A stretch of 21,610 nt of DNA from Verrucomicrobiota bacterium (lineage in GTDB: Bacteria; Verrucomicrobiota; Kiritimatiellia; CAIQIC01; Lenti-01): contig DMJA01000292.1 of the NCBI GenBank assembly GCA_003451935.1, positions 2,653 to 24,262 on the forward strand. Direction: 5' to 3'. Position numbers and translations under genes: made by a program. Below are positions 1-9,665 of this stretch, in pieces; the first letter of the stretch is position 1, and every line of letters starts with the position of its first letter. The notes beneath the pieces were generated by a model that worked only from the letters and a program-made list of their open reading frames with translations, had not been told where the DNA came from and searched no databases.

Positions 1-3000
1 GGGATCGCCAGCCCCGCCGTCCGGTCCTTCGCGCCCCGGTCTTCATCGGCGTCCGCCGCGAACACATAGCCGGTCACGACGCCCTGGATTTCCTTGGTCG
101 CCACGAGATTTGTTTCCAGCGCCGTTCCGACCGACAGGCCGTTGGTCGCATACAGCGGAGCATTGGAGCCCAGCGGCACCACGCGGTATCCGGAGATGCC
201 CGAGTCGCCCGTGAACTCGTCGGTGGCCGTTGCCCAGGCCAGTTCCACCGGCAAGTGGGTCCAGCTGCGATACGGCGCCACCACAACGTCGTCGAAGTAG
301 ATGGACCGGCCGCCGCTGGTCATCTCCGCCATCCGTAGCCGCAGCACTTCTGCGGAGTTGGTGCGATCCACCGACCAGGAAAACTCGGCATAGTTGGTGG
401 AGGTGACGGCGTTGGTGCCGAGGCTCTCCCACGTGTCCACGCCGGTCTTCCGCTGCAGCTCCATCCTCGACTCGCCGGCACCGCTGAGCTTGGCCCACAG
501 GACCAACCAGCCCGGCTGGTTCATGGCTGGCAACTCGAGAGAGTCGCCCACGGTGTTGAAGCCCGCGTTGTTGCCGGCGGTGGTCCCCTCGGGGCCGCGT
601 CCGTTCAGGGATTGGATGTACACGCCGGTTCCAATCCATGTGCCGTCGTTGACATTCGTCGTCCAGGTGCCTTCCGTAATCGTCGTCCAGCCGTCGATCG
701 TTTCGAAGCCGGTGGCGATGGGCGTGGCTGCCGCGCCCTGCGCGGTGAGGTTGGTCATCCGCGGCCCCAGCTTGTCGTCGTCGATGACATACATGGCCAC
801 GGTCTGGGTGGCCGTGAGGGCGTCGGCCGGCCGGTCGGCGTCGTAGTCCACGGCGTAGAAGCTGCAGGTCCATACGCCGAGGGCCCGCCCGTCGCCGACA
901 TTGAGTTGGACGTCGTAGTCGTCGGTGGCCACGGTGGTGGTGGCGGCATCGAAGGCGCTGGTCCGGGCACCGCCGTCGGCGGGCTTGACCGTAAAGGTCA
1001 CCAGCCCGCTGTTCCACCCCAGCGGGTCCTGGATGCGGAATTGGTTGCCGGCGGAAAGCAGCCCGCTGCGCACGTCATAGACGCGGCTGCTGATGCTGAG
1101 GCCATTGACCAGCATTCCATCGGTCACGGCGGTGCTTTCGGAACCGGCGGACTGGCCATCGAACTTGCGGTAGGTGGTGGTGAACTTGGGCGCCGCGGCG
1201 TCGTCGTCCACCACGGAGAACGCATTGGTCACGGCATTGGTGAGCAAGTCCACGGGTCGGTCGTCGTCCGCATCCACCACGGTCACGACCGCGGTATAGG
1301 CGCCCAGCACAATGTCGGCATAGGCGAACCCATTGGTGTCCGCCAAGGCGGTCGGCGTTGTCGCCCCGCCGTCCGAGGCCGGGCCGGTGGTGAAATCGTT
1401 GGTCGTAGCGACGCCCGCCGGGCTCGCCAAGCGGTAGATGGGCTTCTTGCCGGACGCCGCGGTGATGGCGTAAATGCCGCTGTCCGCATCCTGCACGCTG
1501 GCGACGAGGCCCAGCCCGTTGGTGTTCAGGTCGCTATCCGTCGCGATGAAGGCGCCGCCCACCACGGACACCGCCCCCGTGAAGCTGACGTTGTCCAGCC
1601 GCCAGACTCCGGCCGCGCTGGAGGCGCCCGTACCATAGAGGCGATAGGTCACCGTATCGGTGGCGGGGCTCGTGAAACCGGAACCCGATTCCGTACCCCA
1701 TGCGGAATTAGTGGTGAGGTCGCCCGAGGCCAAAACGGACCCGTAGGCATCCGCGCTCGACCGCAATTCCCAGGCGTTTGGACCGGTACCCGAACAATAG
1801 GAGGCGAACTGGATGTTCGTCACATCGAGCTGGAAGCCCGGCAGCATGGTGATGGAGAACGCCCAGTAGTTGGTGCCGTTGTCCCAGTTGTTGGCATAGA
1901 CGCCCGCGCCGCTGACGCCGGCGACGCCGCTGGGCGCCGAGCCGTTGGCCGTTACGTCGGCCACGGAGGCCACCGCCAGGAACGACCGCGCCGGCTGCAG
2001 GCTGGGTGCCTCGGTGTCGGTTCCGAAATCGTAATACAGGATCTCGCCGCCCGTGGTGGAGTAGTCCTTCGAGCTGCCACCGGAAATGGCGGTGATCGAA
2101 AGCGACGGGGCGTCCGGATCGTCGTCGATGACCGTGAAGGTGCCCACCTCCTCGTTCTGGCTGAAGGCCCGGTCGATGGGCACGGTGCCGTCCGCGGAAT
2201 AGCGGTCGTCGTCATAGTCGGCGATGGACGCCTTCGCCGTGTAGATCCCCAGGACCACGTTGTCATAGGCCACCGCCGGCACGGTGTTGGTCAGGAAAAG
2301 CTCGGCGGATTTCCCGCTGCTGCCGTCCGCCGCGATGTCCAGGTAGTTGCCGAAGACTTCGTTCAACAGCACCGGATACGCGACCGGAGAGTAGAAGGAA
2401 AGGCTCGGGGAGAAGTTGCCGTTTTCATCGGTCGCCGTCCCGTTGCCCCGGCTGAGGCCGCTGAGGGCGTCCTGGACGCCCACCGACAGCGTCCAGCCGC
2501 CGGCCCGCAGATCCGCGTCGGTGATCTCGTCGCCCGGCAGGCTCGTCGTGGCCGTCCCGAACGCGGGCCCGTCGGTGTCGTCGTCCTGGATGGAGAAGGT
2601 CATCGGCACGTTGATGGCAATGCCGCGGTCCTGGGACACCTCCGGATCCGTGAGACCGGCCGCCGCCGGATTGGTGAACGAGCCCCGATCGAAGTCGTAG
2701 TCCTGGGCGCTGGCAGTCAGGGTCCACGTCTCGTGCAACGGGATGTTGGTCTTGGCGATTCCCGGGATGGTCAGGTTGACCACCCGGGCCGTCACGATCT
2801 GGGCCCCGTTCGCGCCGAACAATTCCGAGGGGGCATGCAGGTGGTCGTAGCCCAGCGAGCCATAGGTCGCGTTCGTCAAGTCGTAGTTCGGGCAGACGTT
2901 GGCCTTCAGGCCGTCGAGAATCTCATACGCATTCGTGGCCCCGTTGGCGTTGGTGGCGAACACGCCGGAGGGATCGTACCACGAATAGGCGAAATCCACG

Positions 3001-6000
3001 CCCCCGCCCAGCATCTCCTCGTCCGTGATGGTGATCTTGCGGCTCTCCTCGCTGAAGGTGCCCCAGTCGCCCACGACGTTGGTCCCCACGTAGATCAAGG
3101 TCGGCGACGGCCCCTGAACGTCGTCGTCCTGAATGGACAGATAGCCGTACTGCTGGTTGATGGTCCACCCGCGGCCGGTTCCCGATATGGTGTTGGCCAG
3201 GCTCATCGTGACGCGGTTGGTCGCGAGGACGCGGCCGTCGGCCTGATACAGGGTGCCGTTGTTGGTGTGGTCGTAGTTGTCGGTCAGCAGCTTGGCGAAA
3301 TCCGCGTCGCCCAAGGCCCAATGCCAGGTGCTGGTGCTGCTGGCCGTCTTCGAATCCGCCAAGGAGGAGCTCCGGGTCGCGTCGTACGCCGCCACGTCGT
3401 CCACCTTCCAGGCCACCGTGGCGTTGGTCACGTCCGTGTTGCACTGGGTCGCGCTGTCCGTGGTGCCCCGGGACAAGCCGCTCTCCAGGTCATAGCCGGT
3501 GAAATACAGGCCCAGCGTGGCTGTCCCGGTGCCTTCCTCGCCCGCCCCCGACAGCTGGCAGTTGTCCGCGTAGCCGAAGCGGGTCGTGCCGCCGGTCCCC
3601 CCGCTCGCCCCGCTCAGCGAAGCATCGTCGGCATAGCCGAACAGATCCGACCCGCCGGGCGAGCCTTCCATCCGGATGAGGCACCGCACCTTCACGGCGC
3701 CGGCCGGCGCCGTTGCGCTGACGGGAATGAATCCGGACTGGGTCGTCACCGCGGCCGTCGAGGAATAGGTCGTGCCGCCGATGACATTGTCGCCCGAATC
3801 CAGAAACTGGATGCGGGTGCCGAAGAACGTCGTCGAGAACGTGCCGTTCTGGACCATGCGGGCCTGGAAGGTCACCACGTCTCCTTCCGCGCAGGCCACG
3901 TCCTGATAGAAGCCGCCCGAGCCACTGGCGGTGAAGGCATCGAACTTGATGCCGCCCCCCGAGCCGCCCGCGTTGGCGCCCGCATTGGCATCGCCCCAGG
4001 CGATGCCCTCCTGCCGCGTCCAGCCGGAAATCTCGCCGGCGGCCCCGTCGAAGCCCCCGTTCACCAGGCTGGAACTGCCCGCTCCCGGCGGGCCCAGCAT
4101 CTGGATGAGCGCGCGCACGCGATCGGTGTTGGCCGGCGCGGTCGCCGCGACGGAAATCCGCTGGGTGGTCGTGTTCACGTCCGTGGTGGATTTCATCGTC
4201 TGCGCCCCGTCGTTGGCGCCCGCAATGTCCAGCAGGGCCCCGGTGGCGTCCACGAACTGCAGCTTCACGCCGAAGAACGTGGTGGTGAAGGCCTCGTCCT
4301 GCCGCAGGAGGGCGGAGAACGCCACCTGCGCCCCCGACGTGGAGGCCACTTCCTGCAGGTATTCGCCGAACGCCCCGGCGGAGTTGTCCCAGGCGTTGAA
4401 CAGCAGTCCGCCCGCGGAACCGCCGGCCAGCCCGCCGGCCGTGAGGCTCCATTCGGCAATGTTGTTGCCCGCGGTTTGGCTCCAGCCATCGGCGCTGCCG
4501 TCAAAGCCCGGATTCTGCAAGTTTCCGCTGCGCCCGGCGTCGCCGATCTCGCTGAACACGTTGTCCGGAACCCGGTAGTGCACGTTGGTCGTGCCGCTGC
4601 CGCTCGCCGGCGCGATGAACTGCCCGCCCGCTTCGACGGCGAAATACTGCCCCAGGTTGACACTCGCGTTCGTTTCCGCCGGCAACGTCGGAGCCGTACT
4701 GTCCGCCAGGACGATCCCGGCCCAGTTCGTGGCCACGCGCACTTCGTCGAAATAGGTGTCGCCCGGCGTGGCGGAGCCATTGCCGCCCGACACCAGCCGG
4801 ACGCCGTTGATCCAATTCCCGGTGCCTCCAAAGACGTTCAAATATTCGGCATCCCAGCTCGTTTCTTCCCCCGCCGGAACCGTGTCGGTTCCAATCTTGT
4901 ACGCCTTGGCCCAGGCATCGTCGTTCGCAATGTCGTACTTGATGACGATGATGTAGTCGTTTCCGCTTCCGGCCAAAAGGTCCTTGTCGTCTGTCAGGCT
5001 GAACAGACCCAGCTTCTGGTCGCCGCCGCCACTCTCGCCAAAGAAGATTTTCTCGGTGGTGTTGTCCATCAAGTATGCGCCGCACCATTTCTCCTGGCCG
5101 GAACTATGGCCGCCAAATTCGAAGTTCATGACGTACGAGACGTAGATCGTGTTGGAGATCCAGCCGAACTGCCGGGTGACGGCTTTGACCGATCCCCCCG
5201 CAGGATCCACCCACGCCTTGTTGCCCGTGGGAGTCGGATATTCCGCCTGCGGCGAGAAGCTGCCGGCGTGGTTGGTGAACGAGCCCGTGTCGCCGCTCCA
5301 CGCGCCGCTCCAGCCATTGGACCCGCCGCCGAAGGCCGCCAGGGTCGTCCCGTTGGTGTAGGAGAACGTCTCCACGATCTCGCCGGCGGCGAAGGCCCCC
5401 GTCGTTTCCGAATCCGTCAGCCCGGCGGAGTAATAGTTTCCACTGTAGGTGTAGAACGCGTAGTGGTGCGCGGTGCCCGACGCCACCACATGCTCCAGGT
5501 TGGTGCCGCCACCCTTGTGGATCACCACGCCGCCGCCGCAGGCATCGCCCAGGTTGTAGGCCGTGTTCTGCGTCGGCGCCGTCGAGGCGCTCCCGGCCTT
5601 GTACACGATCATCACGTTGGTGTAGGTCGCGTTGGTGACCCACGCCAGCCGCACCATGGTCTTGCCGTCCGCCGTCGCCGTCGCCGCCGCCGGGTCCGGC
5701 GGCAGCGAGAGCGTCAACTGCACGGAAATCGTCTGTGGCGAATTCGTCGCCGCGTTTTCGCCCCCGCCCGTGCCGGTGACCGTGATCGTGGCGTTGCTGA
5801 CGCCCGCCTGCAGGCCCGCCACGTTGTAGGAAACCGTATGCGTCTCGGTTCCGCCCGCCACCTCGTTGGTCCCCGTGGCCGGCGACACCGACAGCCAGGC
5901 GGCATTCGTGCTGACGACATACGACAGCAGCCCGCCGCCAATGTTCGTCACCACAAACGTCTGGTTGCCCGGATTCGTGCCCAGCGTCGCCGCTTGCTCC

Positions 6001-9000
6001 AACCCCGCCCCCACGCCGATCCCCGGCGGGCGGTCCGCGATCAGGCTGCCGGCCACCGTGGCGCTGTAGCGAGGATAGACCGTCCCGTTGTAGGCCGCCA
6101 ACTCGAAATAATAGGTCGTTCCGGCCACCAGCCCCGTCACCGTCACGTTGGTGCCCGACCCCGCATAGACCGTGTAGTCGTTCGCTCCCGTCGTGTCGCC
6201 CAAACCATACCCGGCATCGGCGGCATAGGCCGTGCGGTCGGCCGGATCCGTGATGGTGGAGCTGTTGGAACTCATCACCAGGATCGTGTAGTCGCTGCTT
6301 GCGCCCTTGACCCACGTAATGACCGCCGAAGTCTGGCCGGTCACCACTACGCTCAGCGTTGGCGCCCCGCCCGGCGCGGCGCCGATGGTCCAGGTGTCGT
6401 CCGCCCCCGGCGTGCCATCCGTCTTGTAGTTGTAGGTCGCCGCATGGGACCCGTCATAGGCAAACGGATAGATCTTGTAGTAGTAGTGCGTGTCCGCCGT
6501 CAGGCTAGTGTTCGTCCAGCCCGTCTGGCTGCCCGCCGTGATGATGGCGGCCACCACGCCGTTGCCCAGAACGTCGTTCGCGCTGTAGCCCGTCGCGTCT
6601 GCCGGAACGCCCGTGGGATCGGCCTCCGTGCTGCGCAGGATGATGTAGCCGTCCGCCGTCGCCACTTCGCCCCATTTCAATATCAACTGGATCAGCGTCC
6701 CGGTGTAATTGGTACACGAGAAATTCGCGACCTGCGCGCCGGGTTCCGTCGAGAGCGTGTAGAACGAATCCTCGTCCGAATAGCCCGCGCCCGTGGCGTT
6801 CGTCGCATAGCCCCGGTAGTAGATCAAGGTTTCCGCCGGCAGGCCCGTCGCGCCCGTCGTGAACGCGCCCGAATGGTCGTCCGTCCCGGCCTGGACCTTG
6901 TTGTCGGCCAGCGTCGGCCCGGTGGCCGTCGCCCACACCACGCCGTAGTCGGTGACGGCCTGCCCGCCGTTGTCCACGATCGTCGCGCCCAGCGTGGCGG
7001 TCGTCGTGCCGATCGAGGCTTTCGTCGGCGTGCTCACCGTCGGCGCCGCGTATCCGGGGGTGAAGGTCAGCACTAGGTCGCCGCTGCTTTCGGCCACCGT
7101 GAACGCGCCACCGCCCAGCGCCGTGCTCCAATACGTCGCCGTGTCCACGGTGAATTTGTCCGCCGCGAATGTCGTCAACGTCCCGGCATCGATGATCGTC
7201 CAGCTCCGCTGCGTGCCCGTGTCGAAGTTCGAGAGGCTGGCATCCTCCAGGTAAATCGTGAACTTGCTCCCGCTGGTTGCGTTGATGGTGACCGTTCCGC
7301 TGCCTCCGCCGCAGGTGATCAAATCGCGGTCCGTCACCCCCGACGCATCGCCCAGGTGCCAGAAATAGGACCCGCCGCCCTCCAGCGTCAGGTTGTTGAC
7401 GGCCAGGGTTCCGATGGCCGTCGCGGAACTGCCCGGACTGACCATGCCGCCGACGGTCGTGTTGCCCTGCGTTCCCGCGCCAACCAGCGTGGCTCCGCTG
7501 GCGATGGAAACCGCCATGCCCGCGGCCGAGGCGTTGTTGATGGCCGTTCCGGCGCTGATCGTCGCCGTGCCGCTGAACGTGTGCGTCTGGCCGGACGGCA
7601 GCGTCAGCGTGCCCGCACCGTCCTTCGTGATCGAAGACACATTGCCGATCACGCTGTTGACCGTGATGTCGCCCGCCCCGCCCAGGGTCAGGTCGTACGC
7701 GCCCGAAGCCCCGCCCGTCAGCGTCAGCGTCCCGCTGGCGGAGTTGATCCGCGCGGCGCTGCCCAGCGTGATGGCCCCCGAAACCGTGTTGTCGCCACTG
7801 CTGTTCACCAGCGCCCCGCCGCTGGAAATCCCCGTGCCATTCAGCACGAGCGGCTCCGCCGTTCCGGTTCCGCTCAGCGCCAGCGCCGCCCCGCTGGAAA
7901 CCGTCGTATTCCCCGCCGTCGTCCCCAAGGCGCTGGCGTGCGAAATCGCCAGCGTCCCCGTGGAAACGGTCGTGGCTCCGGTATAGGTGTTGTTGCCCGA
8001 AAGCGTCACCGTGCCCGTGCCCTGCTTCGCCAGCGTGCCCGTCCCGCTGATCACGCCCGAATAGGTGCCGTTGCCGCTTTGATTGAACCCCAGCGCCGAG
8101 TTGTTCGTGATGGTCCCCTGCAGGCTCGTCGTCGTGCCCTCCAGCGTCCCCGCGCTGACCAGCGTCCCCAGCGCATAGGTGTTGGCCCCGGACAGGATCA
8201 TCAACCCCGCCCCCGCCTTCGTCAACCCGCCGTTGGTGATCGCGCCTGAAATCGTGACATCGTTCAGCACCGTCAGCGTGCGCTGCCCAGCCGTCAGGTT
8301 CATGTTCCCCGAGAACGTCAGCGCCCCTCCCCCGCTATATCCCAGCGTCACGTTCCCATCGATCTGCGCAACCTTGGCGTTGGTGCGCGCCGTAGTCGTG
8401 TCCGATCGATAAGTCACGCCATCGGACATCCGGAAAATGCCGCCGGACGGCAGGGTGGACGCATTGTCCGAATACTGACGGATCTCCCCCTGGTTCAGCC
8501 AGATCGAGCCGGTCAAGCCGGAGGCCGGGCGCAAATAAAGAGTGCTCGACCCGCTCTTGTGCAACGTCCCGTCCCCGGTGGTCTTGGTGCCGGAGAGTGT
8601 GCTGCCGCTGTACATCGTCACCGTCACCGTGTTGGTGAGATACAGGGTGTGAGCGGAGGCGTCCACCGCCCCATACAGCCCGAGTCCACCGCCCGTCACC
8701 ACGATCTTCGAGTCTGCGCCGAGATTGACCGCGCCCCTCCACGCCGTCGCCCCGGTGGTCGTCTTGCGCAATGCCCCCCATGCCGAATTGGTTCCCGTCC
8801 CGTACAGGTTCAGCGTCGCCGGACGGACCGACACCGCCCCGTACCCGCTGATGTCCAGCGTCGCATTCGTCCCCACGTTCACGATGCCGCTGGCGCCGAT
8901 GGCGTTGGTGTGGGTCCCCACCTGCACCGTGCCCTTCTCCACCCAGATCGCCCCCGCGAACGTATTATTGTTCGTCAGCACCACGATGCTGTCCTGCTTC

Positions 9001-9602
9001 ACCGCGATTCCCCCGTTTCCGCTGTTGGCGTTCACCACGCCGTTCAGATACAGGGTTTTCTGGTTGTTGCCATAGACGTTTAGCCAGTTGTTGGCCAGAT
9101 AGACGTCCGTGCTGAACGTCAAATTGCCGCTGACCGGATTGAATTCGGTCGTGCCGTCCACGAGGGATACCGGCACGTTGAAGACGTGAGCTCCCGTACT
9201 GTTGTTTTCGATCTTGAGCGTTCCCGATCCGCGCATGTCGATCCCGGCGCTGCCGGAGCGGTTGAAGGTCCGGGCGCTGGAGGCGCCGCTGCCGAACGTC
9301 AGGGTCCGGACGTAGTACCAGTCGTTCCCATTCACGTCATGGGTCGTCTGGTTGTTGTTATCGAAAACGATGTCGTTGGCCGTGCGCCAGGTCAGGTCGG
9401 GACGTTCTTCTTCACTGCTCCAGGTGCTGTACCACCAGGGCTTCGGAGACGTCCCGTTCCACCAGAGGCCACTGCCCGTCTCGCTGCGCCACGACACCGT
9501 CTGCTGGGCCGTTGCCGCCAGAGGTAATCCCAACGCCAACACCAGCACGCCGGGCAGCGCACGCCAACCGCTTCCCCTTCGCTTCGCTTTGTACCTGCTC
9601 AT
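1..9602 (-). CDS. Giant PATR/autotransporter-repeat modular surface protein (C-terminus beyond the window)
   Basis: The frame runs from ATG at 9602 to the left edge without a stop: 3,200 codons. I checked the frame near 9600, 8000, 6000, 3000 and 3-68. AAGGA lies 10 nt before the ATG. Residues 1-28 form a signal peptide (basic start, core GVLVLALGLPLAATA, likely cut before QQ). Residues about 30-850 are Gly/Thr/Ser/Asn-rich beta-helix with PATR units such as LAKQGTGTVTLSGNNTYTG (near 520), and similar units near 458 and 654. Next come fibronectin-like segments (850-1190, 1300-1395), a BACON-like segment (1195-1283), a LamG-like module (1400-1630), two tandem jelly-roll modules (1690-1990), five DDDxxxP modules (2000-2945) with an inserted jelly-roll (2517-2681), and another jelly-roll (2968-3110). 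An exported adhesin or glycan-binding surface protein is inferred. The anchoring signal, presumably PEP-CTERM or a beta-barrel, is not visible. No catalytic motif was seen. Confidence 0.9.
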   Translation of the reverse strand, partial: MSRYKAKRRGSGWRALPGVLVLALGLPLAATAQQTVSWRSETGSGLWWNGTSPKPWWYSTWSSEEERPDLTWRTANDIVFDNNNQTTHDVNGNDWYYVRTLTFGSGASSARTFNRSGSAGIDMRGSGTLKIENNSTGAHVFNVPVSLVDGTTEFNPVSGNLTFSTDVYLANNWLNVYGNNQKTLYLNGVVNANSGNGGIAVKQDSIVVLTNNNTFAGAIWVEKGTVQVGTHTNAIGASGIVNVGTNATLDISGYGAVSVRPATLNLYGTGTNSAWGALRKTTTGATAWRGAVNLGADSKIVVTGGGLGLYGAVDASAHTLYLTNTVTVTMYSGSTLSGTKTTGDGTLHKSGSSTLYLRPASGLTGSIWLNQGEIRQYSDNASTLPSGGIFRMSDGVTYRSDTTTARTNAKVAQIDGNVTLGYSGGGALTFSGNMNLTAGQRTLTVLNDVTISGAITNGGLTKAGAGLMILSGANTYALGTLVSAGTLEGTTTSLQGTITNNSALGFNQSGNGTYSGVISGTGTLAKQGTGTVTLSGNNTYTGATTVSTGTLAISHASALGTTAGNTTVSSGAALALSGTGTAEPLVLNGTGISSGGALVNSSGDNTVSGAITLGSAARINSASGTLTLTGGASGAYDLTLGGAGDITVNSVIGNVSSITKDGAGTLTLPSGQTHTFSGTATISAGTAINNASAAGMAVSIASGATLVGAGTQGNTTVGGMVSPGSSATAIGTLAVNNLTLEGGGSYFWHLGDASGVTDRDLITCGGGSGTVTINATSGSKFTIYLEDASLSNFDTGTQRSWTIIDAGTLTTFAADKFTVDTATYWSTALGGGAFTVAESSGDLVLTFTPGYAAPTVSTPTKASIGTTTATLGATIVDNGGQAVTDYGVVWATATGPTLADNKVQAGTDDHSGAFTTGATGLPAETLIYYRGYATNATGAGYSDEDSFYTLSTEPGAQVANFSCTNYTGTLIQLILKWGEVATADGYIILRSTEADPTGVPADATGYSANDVLGNGVVAAIITAGSQTGWTNTSLTADTHYYYKIYPFAYDGSHAATYNYKTDGTPGADDTWTIGAAPGGAPTLSVVVTGQTSAVITWVKGASSDYTILVMSSNSSTITDPADRTAYAADAGYGLGDTTGANDYTVYAGSGTNVTVTGLVAGTTYYFELAAYNGTVYPRYSATVAGSLIADRPPGIGVGAGLEQAATLGTNPGNQTFVVTNIGGGLLSYVVSTNAAWLSVSPATGTNEVAGGTETHTVSYNVAGLQAGVSNATITVTGTGGGENAATNSPQTISVQLTLSLPPDPAAATATADGKTMVRLAWVTNATYTNVMIVYKAGSASTAPTQNTAYNLGDACGGGVVIHKGGGTNLEHVVASGTAHHYAFYTYSGNYYSAGLTDSETTGAFAAGEIVETFSYTNGTTLAAFGGGSNGWSGAWSGDTGSFTNHAGSFSPQAEYPTPTGNKAWVDPAGGSVKAVTRQFGWISNTIYVSYVMNFEFGGHSSGQEKWCGAYLMDNTTEKIFFGESGGGDQKLGLFSLTDDKDLLAGSGNDYIIVIKYDIANDDAWAKAYKIGTDTVPAGEETSWDAEYLNVFGGTGNWINGVRLVSGGNGSATPGDTYFDEVRVATNWAGIVLADSTAPTLPAETNASVNLGQYFAVEAGGQFIAPASGSGTTNVHYRVPDNVFSEIGDAGRSGNLQNPGFDGSADGWSQTAGNNIAEWSLTAGGLAGGSAGGLLFNAWDNSAGAFGEYLQEVASTSGAQVAFSALLRQDEAFTTTFFGVKLQFVDATGALLDIAGANDGAQTMKSTTDVNTTTQRISVAATAPANTDRVRALIQMLGPPGAGSSSLVNGGFDGAAGEISGWTRQEGIAWGDANAGANAGGSGGGIKFDAFTASGSGGFYQDVACAEGDVVTFQARMVQNGTFSTTFFGTRIQFLDSGDNVIGGTTYSSTAAVTTQSGFIPVSATAPAGAVKVRCLIRMEGSPGGSDLFGYADDASLSGASGGTGGTTRFGYADNCQLSGAGEEGTGTATLGLYFTGYDLESGLSRGTTDSATQCNTDVTNATVAWKVDDVAAYDATRSSSLADSKTASSTSTWHWALGDADFAKLLTDNYDHTNNGTLYQADGRVLATNRVTMSLANTISGTGRGWTINQQYGYLSIQDDDVQGPSPTLIYVGTNVVGDWGTFSEESRKITITDEEMLGGGVDFAYSWYDPSGVFATNANGATNAYEILDGLKANVCPNYDLTNATYGSLGYDHLHAPSELFGANGAQIVTARVVNLTIPGIAKTNIPLHETWTLTASAQDYDFDRGSFTNPAAAGLTDPEVSQDRGIAINVPMTFSIQDDDTDGPAFGTATTSLPGDEITDADLRAGGWTLSVGVQDALSGLSRGNGTATDENGNFSPSLSFYSPVAYPVLLNEVFGNYLDIAADGSSGKSAELFLTNTVPAVAYDNVVLGIYTAKASIADYDDDRYSADGTVPIDRAFSQNEEVGTFTVIDDDPDAPSLSITAISGGSSKDYSTTGGEILYYDFGTDTEAPSLQPARSFLAVASVADVTANGSAPSGVAGVSGAGVYANNWDNGTNYWAFSITMLPGFQLDVTNIQFASYCSGTGPNAWELRSSADAYGSVLASGDLTTNSAWGTESGSGFTSPATDTVTYRLYGTGASSAAGVWRLDNVSFTGAVSVVGGAFIATDSDLNTNGLGLVASVQDADSGIYAITAASGKKPIYRLASPAGVATTNDFTTGPASDGGATTPTALADTNGFAYADIVLGAYTAVVTVVDADDDRPVDLLTNAVTNAFSVVDDDAAAPKFTTTYRKFDGQSAGSESTAVTDGMLVNGLSISSRVYDVRSGLLSAGNQFRIQDPLGWNSGLVTFTVKPADGGARTSAFDAATTTVATDDYDVQLNVGDGRALGVWTCSFYAVDYDADRPADALTATQTVAMYVIDDDKLGPRMTNLTAQGAAATPIATGFETIDGWTTITEGTWTTNVNDGTWIGTGVYIQSLNGRGPEGTTAGNNAGFNTVGDSLELPAMNQPGWLVLWAKLSGAGESRMELQRKTGVDTWESLGTNAVTSTNYAEFSWSVDRTNSAEVLRLRMAEMTSGGRSIYFDDVVVAPYRSWTHLPVELAWATATDEFTGDSGISGYRVVPLGSNAPLYATNGLSVGTALETNLVATKEIQGVVTGYVFAADADEDRGAKDRTAGLAI
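774..3128 (-). repeat. Five D-D-D-x-x-x-P repeat modules within the giant protein
   Basis: Five copies of a beta-strand followed by DDD and a Pro four residues later occur in frame: SIQDDDVQGP (3128-3120), SIQDDDTDGP (2585-2577), TVIDDDPDAP (2126-2118), SVVDDDAAAP (1208-1200) and YVIDDDKLGP (782-774). Most are preceded 20-40 residues earlier by a D-Y/A-D-x-D-R element: DYDFDR, DYDDDR, DADDDR, DYDADR. DDD-to-DDD spacing is 181, 153, 306 and 142 residues; the long interval contains an inserted jelly-roll module. The acidic clusters resemble calcium-binding interdomain linkers. That function is inferred; I do not recognise a named family. Confidence 0.75.
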
Positions 9603-9665
9603 GGTGGCTTCATCCTTAGTTCTAGATTGGGACATTCTCCGTCGGCCGGATCCGCCCCGGCGCCC

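Noticed and set aside
612..7076. 2,154-residue plus-strand open frame
   Set aside because: It lies codon-on-codon opposite the giant minus-strand gene. Its translation is Arg/Gly/Val/His-rich with no domain or signal peptide, while the minus frame gives a coherent exported protein with recognised repeats.
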